In this document: positions 23,830 through 37,414 of the stretch, in pieces
How positions within the stretch are numbered: the stretch's first letter is position 1
Layout: every line of letters starts with the position of its first letter
Source: Gordionus sp. m RMFG-2023
Taxonomy: Eukaryota > Nematomorpha > Gordioida > Chordodea > Parachordodidae
NCBI RefSeq assembly: GCF_954871325.1
Contig: NC_088775.1
Location: forward strand, 53,297,561 to 53,361,560
DNA length: 64,000 nt
Direction: 5' to 3'
Position numbers and translations under genes: made by a program
The notes under the pieces: model-generated
The model's database searches: none
Told to the model about the DNA's origin: nothing
Seen by the model: the letters and a program-made list of their open reading frames with translations, nothing else

Positions 23830-26800
23830 ATTATTGAACTCAGAACATAATTCTCTATCTAAAACCGTTTAGATGTATTTTTTTACGTTTCCGGTTCACA
23901 AAATAAATTATTTGTCGCGAAAGACATTTATAAGGTAAAGGCTAACATCTTAAATGTAATTTTGAATATATTTATATCATTGAACTCAGAATTAAATTCT
24001 CTATCCAAAACCATTTAGATGTATTTTTTTACGTTTCCGGTTCACAAAATAAATATTTTGTCGCGAAATACATTTATAGGGGAAATGCTAACATGTTAAA
24101 CGTAATTTTGAATATATTTATATTATTGAACTCAGAACATAATTCTCTATCTAAAACCGTTTAGATGTATTTTTTTACGTTTCCGGTTCACAAAAATAAT
24201 ATTTTGTCGCTAAAGACATTTATAAGGTAAAGGCTAACATCTTAAACGTAATTTTTAATATATTTATATCATTGAACTCAGAATTTAATTCTCTATCAAA
24301 AACAGCTTAGATGTATTTTTTTACGTTTCCGGTTCACATGATAATTTTTTTGTCGCGAAAGACATTTATAGGGGAAGGTCTAACATCTAAAACGTAATTT
24401 TGTTTATATCATTGAACTCAGAATTTAATTCTCTATCCAAAACTGCTTAGAAGAATTTTTTTACGTTTCCGGTTCATAAAATAATTTTTTTGTCGCGAAA
24501 GACATTTATAAGGGAATGTCTAACATCTTAAACGTAATTTTGAATATAATTATATCATTGAACTCAGAATTTAATTCTCTATCCAAAACCGTTTAGATGT
24601 ATTTTTTTACGTTTCCGGTTCACAAAATAAATATTTTGTCGCGAAAGACATTTATAGGGGAAATGCTAACATCTTAAACGTAATTTAAGATGTATTTATA
24701 TCACTGAACTCAGAATATAATTCTCTATCTAAAACCTCTTAGATTTTTTTTTTACGTTTCCGGTTCACAAAATAAATATTTTGTCGCGAAAGACATTTAT
24801 TGGGGAAAGGCTAACATCTTAAACGTAATTTTGTTTATATCATTGAATTCAGAATTTAATTCTCTATCCAAAACCGCTTAGATGTATTTATTTACGTTTC
24901 CAGTTCACAAAATAAATTATTTGTCGCGAAAGACATTTATAAGGTAAAGGATAACATCTTAAACGTAATTTTGAATATATTTATATCATTGAACTCAGAA
25001 TTTAATTTTCTATCGAAAACCGTTTAGATGTATTTTTTTACGTTTCAGGTTCACAAAATAATATTTTGTCGCGAAATACATTTATAGGGGAAGGTCTAAC
25101 ATCTAAAACGTAATTTTGTTTATATCATTGAACTCAGAATTTAATTCTCTATCCAAAACTGCTTAGAAGAATTTTTTTACGTTTCCGGTTCATAAAATAA
25201 TTTTTTTGTCGCGAAAGACATTTATAAGGGAATGTCTAACATCTTAAACGTAATTTTGAATATAATTATATCATTGAACTCAGAATTTAATTCTCTATCC
25301 AAAACCGTTTAGATGTATTTTTTTACGTTTCCGGTTCACAAAATAAATATTTTGTCGCGAAAGACATTTATAGGGGAAATGCTAACATCTTTAACGTATT
25401 TTTGAATATATTTATATCATTGAACTGAGAATATTATTCTCTATCCAAAACCGCTTAGATGTAATTTTTAAGGTTTCCGGTTCACAAAATAAATTTTTTG
25501 TCGCGAAAGACTTTTAACGGGGAAAGGCTAACATCTTAAACAAAATTTTGAATATAATTATATCATTGAACTCAGAATTTAATTCTCTATCGAAAACAGC
25601 TTAGATGTATTTTTTTACTTTTCCGGTTCACATAATAATTTTTTTGTCGCGAAAGACATTTATAGGGGAAAGTCTAACATCTTAAACGTAATTTTGTTTA
25701 TATCATTGAACTCAGAATTTAATTCTCTATCCAAAACTGCTTAGATGTATTTTTTTACGTTTCCGGTTCACAAAATAAATATTTTGTCACGAAAGACATT
25801 TATAGGGGAAATGCTAACATCTTAAACGTAATTTTGAATATATTTATATTATTGAACTCAGAACATAATTATCTATCTAAAACCGTTTAGATGTATTTTT
25901 TTACGTTTCCGGTTCACAAAATAAATTATTTGTCGCGAAAGACATTTATAAGGTAAAGGCTAACATCTTAAATGTAATTTTGAATATATTTATATCATTG
26001 AACTCAGAATTAAATTCTCTATCCAAAACCATTTAGATGTATTTTTTTACGTTTCCGGTTCACAAAATAAATATTTTGTCGCGAAATACATTTATAGGGG
26101 AAATGCTAACATGTTAAACGTAATTTTGAATATATTTATATTATTGAACTCAGAACATAATTCTCTATATAAAACCGTTTAGATGTATTTTTTTACGTTT
26201 CCGGTTCACAAAAATAATATTTTGTCGCTAAAGACATTTATAAGGTAAAGGCTAACATCTTAAACGTAATTTTTAATATATTTATATCATTGAACTCAGA
26301 ATTTAATTCTCTATCAAAAACAGCTTAGATGTATTTTTTTACGTTTCCGGTTCACATGATAATTTTTTTGTCGCGAAAGACATTTATAGGGGAAGGTCTA
26401 ACATCTAAAACGTAATTTTGTTTATATCATTGAACTCAGAATTTAATTCTCTATCCAAAACTGCTTAGAAGAATTTTTTTACGTTTCCGGTTCATAAAAT
26501 AATTTTTTTGTCGCGAAAGACATTTATAAGGGAATGTCTAACATCTTAAACGTAATTTTGAATATAATTATATCATTGAACTCAGAATTTAATTCTCTAT
26601 CCAAAACCGTTTAGATGTATTTTTTTACGTTTCCGGTTCACAAAATAAATATTTTGTCGCGAAAGACATTTATAGGGGAAATGCTAACATCTTAAACGTA
26701 ATTTAAGATGTATTTATATCACTGAACTCAGAATATAATTCTCTATCTAAAACCTCTTAGATTTTTTTTTTACGTTTCCGGTTCACAAAATAAATATTTT

Positions 26801-27865
26801 GTCGCGAAAGACATTTATTGGGGAAAGGCTAACATCTTAAACGTAATTTTGTTTATATCATTGAATTCAGAATTTAATTCTCTATCCAAAACCGCTTAGA
26901 TGTATTTATTTACGTTTCCAGTTCACAAAATAAATTATTTGTCGCGAAAGACATTTATAAGGTAAAGGATAACATCTTAAACGTAATTTTGAATATATTT
27001 ATATCATTGAACTCAGAATTTAATTTTCTATCGAAAACCGTTTAGATGTATTTTTTTACGTTTCAGGTTCACAAAATAATATTTTGTCGCGAAATACATT
27101 TATAGGGGAAGGTCTAACATCTAAAACGTAATTTTGTTTATATCATTGAACTCAGAATTTAATTCTCTATCCAAAACTGCTTAGAAGAATTTTTTTACGT
27201 TTCCGGTTCATAAAATAATTTTTTTGTCGCGAAAGACATTTATAAGGGAATGTCTAACATCTTAAACGTAATTTTGAATATAATTATATCATTGAACTCA
27301 GAATTTAATTCTCTATCCAAAACCGTTTAGATGTATTTTTTTACGTTTCCGGTTCACAAAATAAATATTTTGTCGCGAAAGACATTTATAGGGGAAATGC
27401 TAACATCTTTAACGTATTTTTGAATATATTTATATCATTGAACTGAGAATATTATTCTCTATCCAAAACCGCTTAGATGTAATTTTTAAGGTTTCCGGTT
27501 CACAAAATAAATTTTTTGTCGCGAAAGACTTTTAACGGGGAAAGGCTAACATCTTAAACAAAATTTTGAATATAATTATATCATTGAACTCAGAATTTAA
27601 TTCTCTATCGAAAACAGCTTAGATGTATTTTTTTACTTTTCCGGTTCACATAATAATTTTTTTGTAGCGAAAGACATTTATAGGGGAAAGTCTAACATCT
27701 TAAACGTAATTTTGTTTATATCATTGAACTCAGAATTTAATTCTCTATCCAAAACTGCTTAGATGTATTTTTTTACGTTTCCGGTTCACAAAATAAATAT
27801 TTTGTCACGAAAGACATTTATAGGGGAAATGCTAACATCTTAAACGTAATTTTGAATATATTTAT
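23830..27865. repeat. Satellite D tandem duplication of 2,018 bp
   Basis: Three private markers recur at exactly 2,018 bp: TTATTGAACTCAGAACAT at 23831 and 25849, TAATTTAAGATG at 24681 and 26699, and GGTAAAGGATAAC at 24943 and 26961. The unit is fourteen monomers. The two copies are nearly identical by eye, with scattered single differences (for example GTCGCG versus GTAGCG near 25646 and 27664), so the duplication is recent. Confidence 0.85.
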
Positions 27866-30800
27866 ATCTTTGAACTCAGAATATAATTCTCTATCCAAAA
27901 CCGCTTAGATGAATTTTTTTACGTTTCCGGTTCACATAATAATTTTTTTGTCGCGAAAGATATTTATAGGGGAAAGTCTAACATCTTAAACATAATTTTG
28001 TTTATATCATTGAACTCAGAATTTAATTCTCTATCCAAAACTGCTTAGATGTATTTTTTTACGTTTCCGGTTCATAAAATTAATATTTTGTCACGAAAGA
28101 CATTTATAGGGGAAATGCTAACATCTTAAACGTAATTTTGAATATATTTATATCATTGAACTCAGAACATAATTCTCTATCTAAAACCGTTTAGAGGTAT
28201 TTTTTTACGTTTCCCGTTCACAAAAATAATATTTTGTCGCTAAAGACATTTATAGGGGAAATGCTAACATCTTAAACATAATTTTGAATATAATTATATC
28301 ATTGAACTTAGAATTTAATTCTCTATCCAAAACCGTTTAGATGTATTTTTTTACGTTTCCGGTTCACAAAATAAATATTTTGTCGCGAAAGACATTTATA
28401 GGGGAAATGCTAACATCTTAAACGTAATTTTGAATATATTTATATCATTGAACTCAGAATATAATTCTCTATCCAAAACCGCTTAGATGTAATTTTTAAG
28501 GTTTCCGGTTCACAAAATAAATATTTTGTCGCGAAAGACTTTTAACGGGGAAATGCTAACATCGTAAACATAATTTTGTATATAATTATATCATTGAACT
28601 CAGAATTTAATTCTCTATCGAAAACAGCTTAGATGTATTTTTTTACGTTTCCGGTTCAAATAATAATTTTTTTGTCGCGAAAGACTATTATAGGGGAAAG
28701 TCTAACATCTTAAACGTAATTTTGAATATATTTATATCATTGAACTGAGAATATTATTCTCTATCCAAAACCGCTTAGATGTAATTTTTAAGGTTTCCGG
28801 TTCACAAAATAAATTTTTTGTCGCGAAAGACTTTTAACGGGGAAAGGCTAACATCTTAAACATAATTTTGAATATAATTATATCATTGAACTCAGAATTT
28901 AATTCTCTATCGAACAGCTTAGATGTATTTTTTTACTTTTCCGGTTCACATAATAATTTTTTTGTCGCGAAAGACATTTATAGGGGAAAGTCTAACATCT
29001 TAAACGTAATTTTGTTTATATCATTGAATTCAGAATTTAATTCTCTATCCAAAACCGCTTAGATGTATTTTTTTACGTTTCCAGTTCACTAAATAAATTA
29101 TTTGTCGCGAAAGACATTTATAAGGTAAAGGCTAACATCTTAAACGTAATTTTGAATATATTTATATCATTGAACTCAGAATTTAATTTTCTATCGAAAA
29201 CCGTTTAGATGTATTTTTTTACGTTTCAGGTTCACAAAATAATATTTTGTCGCGAAATACATTTATAGGGGAAAGTCTAACATCTTAAACGTAATTTTGA
29301 ATATATTTATATCATTGAACTCAGAATTTAATTCTCTATCCAAAACCGCTTAGATGTAATTTTTAATTTTCCGGTTCACAAAATAAATATTTTGTCGCGA
29401 AATACATTTATAGGGGAAATGCTAACATCTTAAACGTAATTTTGAATATATTTATATCATTAAACTCAGAACATAATTCTCTATCTAAAACCGTTTAGAT
29501 GTATTTTTTTACGTTTCCGGTTCACAAAAATAATATTTTGTCGCTAAAGACATTTATAAGGGAAATGCTAACATCTTAAACGTAATTTTGAATATATTTA
29601 TATCATTGAACTCAGAACATAATTCTCTATCTAAAACCATTTAGATGTATTTTTTTACGTTTCCGGTTCACAAAAATAATATTTTGTCGCTAAAGACATT
29701 TATAGGGGAAATGCTAACATCGTAAACATAATTTTGTATATAATTATATCATTGAACTCAGAATTTAATTCTCTATCGAAAACAGCTTAGATGTATTTTT
29801 ATACGTTTCCGGTTCAAATAATAATTTTTTTGTCGCGAAAGACTATTATAGGTGAAAGTCTAACATCTTAAACGTAATTTTGAATATATTTATATCATTG
29901 AACTCAGAATTTAATTCTCTATCCAAAACCGCTTAGATGTATTTTTTTACGTTTCCGGTTCACAAAATAAATTATTTGTCGCGAAAGTCATTTATAAGGT
30001 AAAGGCTAACATCTTAAATGTAATTTTGAATATATTTATATCATTGAACTCAGAATTAAATTCTCTATCCAAAACCGTTTAGATGTATTTTTTTACGTTT
30101 CCGGTTCACAAAATAAATATTTTGTCGCGAAAGACATTTATAGGGGAAATGCTAACATCTTAAACGTAATTTTGAATATATTTATATCATTGAACTCAGA
30201 ATATAATTCTCTATCCAAAACCGCTTAGATGTAATTTTTAAGGTTTCCGGTTCACAAAATAAATTTTTTGTCGCGAAAGACTTTTAACGGGGAAATGCTA
30301 ACATCGTAAACATAATTTTGTATATAATTATATCATTGAACTCAGAATTTAATTCTCTATCGAAAACCGCTTAGATGTATTTTTTTACGTTTCCGGTTGA
30401 AATAATAATTTTTTTGTCGCGAAAGACTATTATAGGGGAAAGTCTAACATCTTAAAGGTAATTTTGAATATATTTTTATCATTGAACTCAGAATTTAATT
30501 CTCTATCCAAAACCGCTTAGATGTAATTTTTAATTTTCCGGTTCACAAAATAAATATTTTGTCGCGAAATTCATTTATAGGCGAAAGGCTAACATCTTAA
30601 ACGTAATCTTGAATATATTTATATCATTGAACTCAGAATTTAATTCTCTATCCCAAACCGTTTAGATGTATTTTTTTACGTTTACGGTTCACAAAATAAA
30701 TATTTTGTCAAAGACATTTATAGGGGAAATGCTAACATCTTAAACGTAATTTTGAATATATTTATATCATTGAACTGATAATATAATTCTCTATCCAAAA

Positions 30801-31299
30801 CCGTTTAGATGTATTTTTTTACGTTTCCGGTTCACCAAATAAATAATTTGTCGCGAAATACATTTATAGGGGAAAGGCTAACATCTTAAACGTAATTTTG
30901 AATATTTATATCATAGAACTCAGAATGTAATTCTCTATCCAAAACCGTTTAGATGTATTTTTTTACGTTTCCGGTTCACAAAATAAATATTTTGTCGCGA
31001 AAGACATTTATAGGGGAAATGCTAACATCTTAAACGTAATTTAAGATGTATTTATATCACTGAACTCAGAATATAATTCTCTATCTAAAACCTCTTAGAT
31101 TTTTTTTTTACGTTTCCGGTTCACAAAATAAATATTTTGTCGCGAAAGACATTTATTGGGGAAAGGCTAACATCTTAAACGTAATTTTGAATATAATTTA
31201 ATCATTGAACTCAGAATTTAATTCTCTATCCAAAACCGCTTAGATGTATTTTTTTACGTTTCCGGTTCACAAAATAAATAATTTGTAGCGAAAGACATT

Positions 31300-34200
31300 T
31301 ATAAGATAAAGGCTAACATCTTAAACGTAATTTTTAATATATTTATATCATTGAACTCAGAATTTAATTCTCTATCAAAAACAGCTTAGATGTATTTTTT
31401 TACGTTTCCGGTTCACATGATAATTTTTTTGTCGCGAAAGACATTTATAGGGGAAGGTCTAACATCTAAAACGTAATTTTGTTTATATCATTGAACTCAG
31501 AATTTAATTCTCTATCCAAAACTGCTTAGAAGAATTTTTTTACGTTTCCGGTTCATAAAATAATTTTTTTGTCGCGAAAGACATTTATAAGGGAATGTCT
31601 AACATCTTAAACGTAATTTTGAATATAATTATATCATTGAACTCAGAATTTAATTCTCTATCCAAAACCGTTTAGATGTATTTTTTTACGTTTCCGGTTC
31701 ACAAAATAAATATTTTGTCGCGAAAGACATTTATAGGGGAAATGCTAACATCTTAAACGTAATTTAAGATGTATTTATATCACTGAACTCAGAATATAAT
31801 TCTCTATCTAAAACCTCTTAGATTTTTTTTTTACGTTTCCGGTTCACATAATAATTTTTTTGTCGCGAAAGACATTTATAGGGGAAAGTCTAACATCTTA
31901 AACGTAATTTTGTTTATATCATTGAACTCAGAATTTAATTCTCTATCCAAAACTGCTTAGAAGAATTTTTTTACGTTTCCGGTTCATAAAATAAATATTT
32001 TGTCGCGAAAGACATTTATTGGGGAAAGGCTAACATCTTAAATAAAATTTTGAATATAATTATATCATTGAACTCAGAATTTAATTCTCTATCGAAAACA
32101 GCTTAGATGTATTTTTTTACTTTTCCGGTTCACATAATAATTTTTTTGTCGCGAAAGACATTTATAGGGGAAAGTCTAACATCTTAAACGTAATTTTGTT
32201 TATATCATTGAACTCAGAATTTAATTCTCTATCCAAAACTGCTTAGATGTATTTTTTTACGTTTCCGGTTCACAAAATAAATATTTTGTCACGAAAGACA
32301 TTTATAGGGGAAATGCTAACATCTTAAACGTAATTTTGAATATATTAATATCTTTGAACTCAGAATATAATTCTCTATCCAAAACCGCTTAGATGAATTT
32401 TTTTACGTTTCCGGTTCACATAATAATTTTTTTGTCGCGAAAGATATTTATAGGGGAAAGTCTAACATCTTAAACATAATTTTGTTTATATCATTGAACT
32501 CAGAATTTAATTCTCTATCCAAAACTGCTTAGATGTATTTTTTTACGTTTCCGGTTCATAAAATTAATATTTTGTCACGAAAGACATTTATAGGGGAAAT
32601 GCTAACATCTTAAACGTAATTTTGAATATATTTATATCATTGAACTCAGAACATAATTCTCTATCTAAAACCGTTTAGAGGTATTTTTTTACGTTTCCCG
32701 TTCACAAAAATAATATTTTGTCGCTAAAGACATTTATAGGGGAAATGCTAACATCTTAAACATAATTTTGAATATAATTATATCATTGAACTTAGAATTT
32801 AATTCTCTATCCAAAACCGTTTAGATGTATTTTTTTACGTTTCCGGTTCACAAAATAAATATTTTGTCGCGAAAGACATTTATAGGGGAAATGCTAACAT
32901 CTTAAACGTAATTTTGAATATATTTATATCATTGAACTCAGAATATAATTCTCTATCCAAAACCGCTTAGATGTAATTTTTAAGGTTTCCGGTTCACAAA
33001 ATAAATATTTTGTCGCGAAAGACTTTTAACGGGGAAATGCTAACATCGTAAACATAATTTTGTATATAATTATATCATTGAACTCAGAATTTAATTCTCT
33101 ATCGAAAACAGCTTAGATGTATTTTTTTACGTTTCCGGTTCAAATAAATAATTTTTTTGTCGCGAAAGACATTTATAAGATAAAGGCTAACATCTTAAAC
33201 GTAATTTTTAATATATTTATATCATTGAACTCAGAATTTAATTCTCTATCAAAAACAGCTTAGATGTATTTTTTTACGTTTCCGGTTCACATGATAATTT
33301 TTTTGTCGCGAAAGACATTTATAGGGGAAGGTCTAACATCTAAAACGTAATTTTGTTTATATCATTGAACTCAGAATTTAATTCTCTATCCAAAACTGCT
33401 TAGAAGAATTTTTTTACGTTTCCGGTTCATAAAATAATTTTTTTGTCGCGAAAGACATTTATAAGGGAATGTCTAACATCTTAAACGTAATTTTGAATAT
33501 AATTATATCATTGAACTCAGAATTTAATTCTCTATCCAAAACCGTTTAGATGTATTTTTTTACGTTTCCGGTTCACAAAATAAATATTTTGTCGCGAAAG
33601 ACATTTATAGGGGAAATGCTAACATCTTAAACGTAATTTAAGATGTATTTATATCACTGAACTCAGAATATAATTCTCTATCTAAAACCTCTTAGATTTT
33701 TTTTTTACGTTTCCGGTTCACATAATAATTTTTTTGTCGCGAAAGACATTTATAGGGGAAAGTCTAACATCTTAAACGTAATTTTGTTTATATCATTGAA
33801 CTCAGAATTTAATTCTCTATCCAAAACTGCTTAGAAGAATTTTTTTACGTTTCCGGTTCATAAAATAAATATTTTGTCGCGAAAGACATTTATTGGGGAA
33901 AGGCTAACATCTTAAATAAAATTTTGAATATAATTATATCATTGAACTCAGAATTTAATTCTCTATCGAAAACAGCTTAGATGTATTTTTTTACTTTTCC
34001 GGTTCACATAATAATTTTTTTGTCGCGAAAGACATTTATAGGGGAAAGTCTAACATCTTAAACGTAATTTTGTTTATATCATTGAACTCAGAATTTAATT
34101 CTCTATCCAAAACTGCTTAGATGTATTTTTTTACGTTTCCGGTTCACAAAATAAATATTTTGTCACGAAAGACATTTATAGGGGAAATGCTAACATCTTA

Positions 34201-35047
34201 AACGTAATTTTGAATATATTTATATCTTTGAACTCAGAATATAATTCTCTATCCAAAACCGCTTAGATGAATTTTTTTACGTTTCCGGTTCACATAATAA
34301 TTTTTTTGTCGCGAAAGATATTTATAGGGGAAAGTCTAACATCTTAAACATAATTTTGTTTATATCATTGAACTCAGAATTTAATTCTCTATCCAAAACT
34401 GCTTAGATGTATTTTTTTACGTTTCCGGTTCATAAAATTAATATTTTGTCACGAAAGACATTTATAGGGGAAATGCTAACATCTTAAACGTAATTTTGAA
34501 TATATTTATATCATTGAACTCAGAACATAATTCTCTATCTAAAACCGTTTAGAGGTATTTTTTTACGTTTCCCGTTCACAAAAATAATATTTTGTCGCTA
34601 AAGACATTTATAGGGGAAATGCTAACATCTTAAACATAATTTTGAATATAATTATATCATTGAACTTAGAATTTAATTCTCTATCCAAAACCGTTTAGAT
34701 GTATTTTTTTACGTTTCCGGTTCACAAAATAAATATTTTGTCGCGAAAGACATTTATAGGGGAAATGCTAACATCTTAAACGTAATTTTGAATATATTTA
34801 TATCATTGAACTCAGAATATAATTCTCTATCCAAAACCGCTTAGATGTAATTTTTAAGGTTTCCGGTTCACAAAATAAATATTTTGTCGCGAAAGACTTT
34901 TAACGGGGAAATGCTAACATCGTAAACATAATTTTGTATATAATTATATCATTGAACTCAGAATTTAATTCTCTATCGAAAACAGCTTAGATGTATTTTT
35001 TTACGTTTCCGGTTCAAATAATAATTTTTTTGTCGCGAAAGACTATT
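31300..35047. repeat. Satellite D tandem duplication of 1,874 bp
   Basis: ATAAGATAAAGG occurs at 31301 and 33175, and TAATTTAAGATG at 31760 and 33634, both 1,874 bp apart (thirteen monomers). The copies match nearly base for base between about 31300-33173 and 33174-35047. The TAATTTAAGATG marker is shared with the 2,018-bp duplication at 23.8-27.9 kb and also lies at 31037, so the two blocks are related. Confidence 0.85.
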
Positions 35048-37414
35048 ATAGGGGAAAGTCTAACATCTTAAACGTAATTTTGAATATATTTATATCATTG
35101 AACTCAGAATTTAATTCTCTATCCAAAACCGCTTAGATGTAATTTTTAATGTTTCCGGTTCACAAAATAAATATTTTGTCGCGAAATTCATTTATAGGGG
35201 AAAGGCTAACATCTTAAACGTAATCTTGAATATATTTATATCATTGAACTCAGAATTTAATTCTCTATCCCAAACCGTTTAGATGTATTTTTTTACGTTT
35301 CCGGTTCACAAAATAAATATTTTGTCGCGAAAGACATTTATAGGGGAAATGCTAACATCTTAAACGTAATTTTGAATATATTTATATTATTGAACTCAGA
35401 ACATAATTCTCTATCTAAAACCGTTTAGATGTATTTTTTTACGTTTCCGGTTCACAAAAATAATATTTTGTCGCTAAAGACATTTATAGGGGAAATGCTA
35501 ACATCTTTAACGTATTTTTGAATATATTTATATCATTGAACTGAGAATATTATTCTCTATCCAAAACCGCTTAGATGTAATTTTTAAGGTTTCCGGTTCA
35601 CAAAATAAATTTTTTGTCGCGAAAGACTTTTAACGGGGAAAGGCTAACATCTTAAACATAATTTTGAATATAATTATATCATTGAACTCAGAATTTAATT
35701 CTCTATCGAACAGCTTAGATGTATTTTTTTACTTTTCCGGTTCACATAATAATTTTTTTGTCGCGAAAGACATTTATAGGGGAAAGTCTAACATCTTAAA
35801 CGTAATTTTGTTTATATCATTGAATTCAGAATTTAATTCTCTATCCAAAACCGCTTAGATGTATTTTTTTACGTTTCCAGTTCACTAAATAAATTATTTG
35901 TCGCGAAAGACATTTATAAGGTAAAGGCTAACATCTTAAACGTAATTTTGAATATATTTATATCATTGAACTCAGAACATAATTCTCTATCTAAAACCGT
36001 TTAGAGGTATTTTTTTACGTTTCCGGTTCACAAAAATAATATTTTGTCGCTAAAGACATTTATAGGGGAAATGCTAACATCTTAAACATAATTTTGAATA
36101 TAATTATATCATTGAACTTAGAATTTAATTCTCTATCCAAAACCGTTTAGATGTATTTTTTTACGTTTCCGGTTCACAAAATAAATATTTTGTCGCGAAA
36201 GACATTTATAGGGGAAATGCTAACATCTTAAACGTAATTTTGAATATATTTATATCATTGAACTCAGAATATAATTCTCTATCCAAAACCGCTTAGATGT
36301 AATTTTTAAGGTTTCCGGTTCACAAAATAAATATTTTGTCGCGAAAGACTTTTAACGGGGAAATGCTAACATCGTAAACATAATTTTGTATATAATTATA
36401 TCATTGAACTCAGAATTTAATTCTCTATCGAAAACAGCTTAGATGTATTTTTTTACGTTTCCGGTTCAAATAATAATTTTTTTGTCGCGAAAGACTATTA
36501 TAGGGGAAAGTCTAACATCTTAAACGTAATTTTGAATATATTTATATCATTGAACTCAGAATTTAATTCTCTATCCAAAACCGCTTAGATGTAATTTTTA
36601 ATTTTCCGGTTCACAAAATAAATATTTTGTCGCGAAATACATTTATAGGGGAAATGCTAACATCTTAAACGTAATTTTGAATATATTTATATCATTAAAC
36701 TCAGAACATAATTCTCTATCTAAAACCGTTTAGATGTATTTTTTTACGTTTCCGGTTCACAAAAATAATATTTTGTCGCTAAAGACATTTATAAGGGAAA
36801 TGCTAACATCTTAAACGTAATTTTGAATATATTTATATCATTGAACTCAGAACATAATTCTCTATCTAAAACCATTTAGATGTATTTTTTTACGTTTCCG
36901 GTTCACAAAAATAATATTTTGTCGCTAAAGACATTTATAGGGGAAATGCTAACATCTTAAACATAATTTTGAATATAATTATATCATTGAACTCAGAATT
37001 TAATTCTCTATCGAAAACAGCTTAGATGTATTTTTTTACGTTTCCGGTTCAAATAATAATTTTTTTGTCGCGAAAGACTATTATAGGGGAAAGGCTAACA
37101 TCTTAAACGTAATTTTGAATATATTTATATCATTGAACTCAGAATTTATATCTCTATCCAAAACCGCTTAGATGTATTTTTTTACGTTTCCGGTTCACAA
37201 AATAAATTATTTGTCGCGAAAGACATTTATAAGGTAAAGGCTAACATCTTAAATGTAATTTTGAATATATTTATATCATTGAACTCAGAATTAAATTCTC
37301 TATCCAAAACCATTTAGATGTATTTTTTTACGTTTCCGGTTCACAAAATAAATATTTTGTCGCGAAATACATTTATAGGGGAAATGCTAACATGTTAAAC
37401 GTAATTTTGAATAT

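Noticed and set aside
28868-29062. 64-codon ORF (and its identical twin at 35664-35858)
   Set aside because: It runs through satellite D monomers, whose other copies are closed in this frame. The identity comes from block duplication, not selection on a protein.
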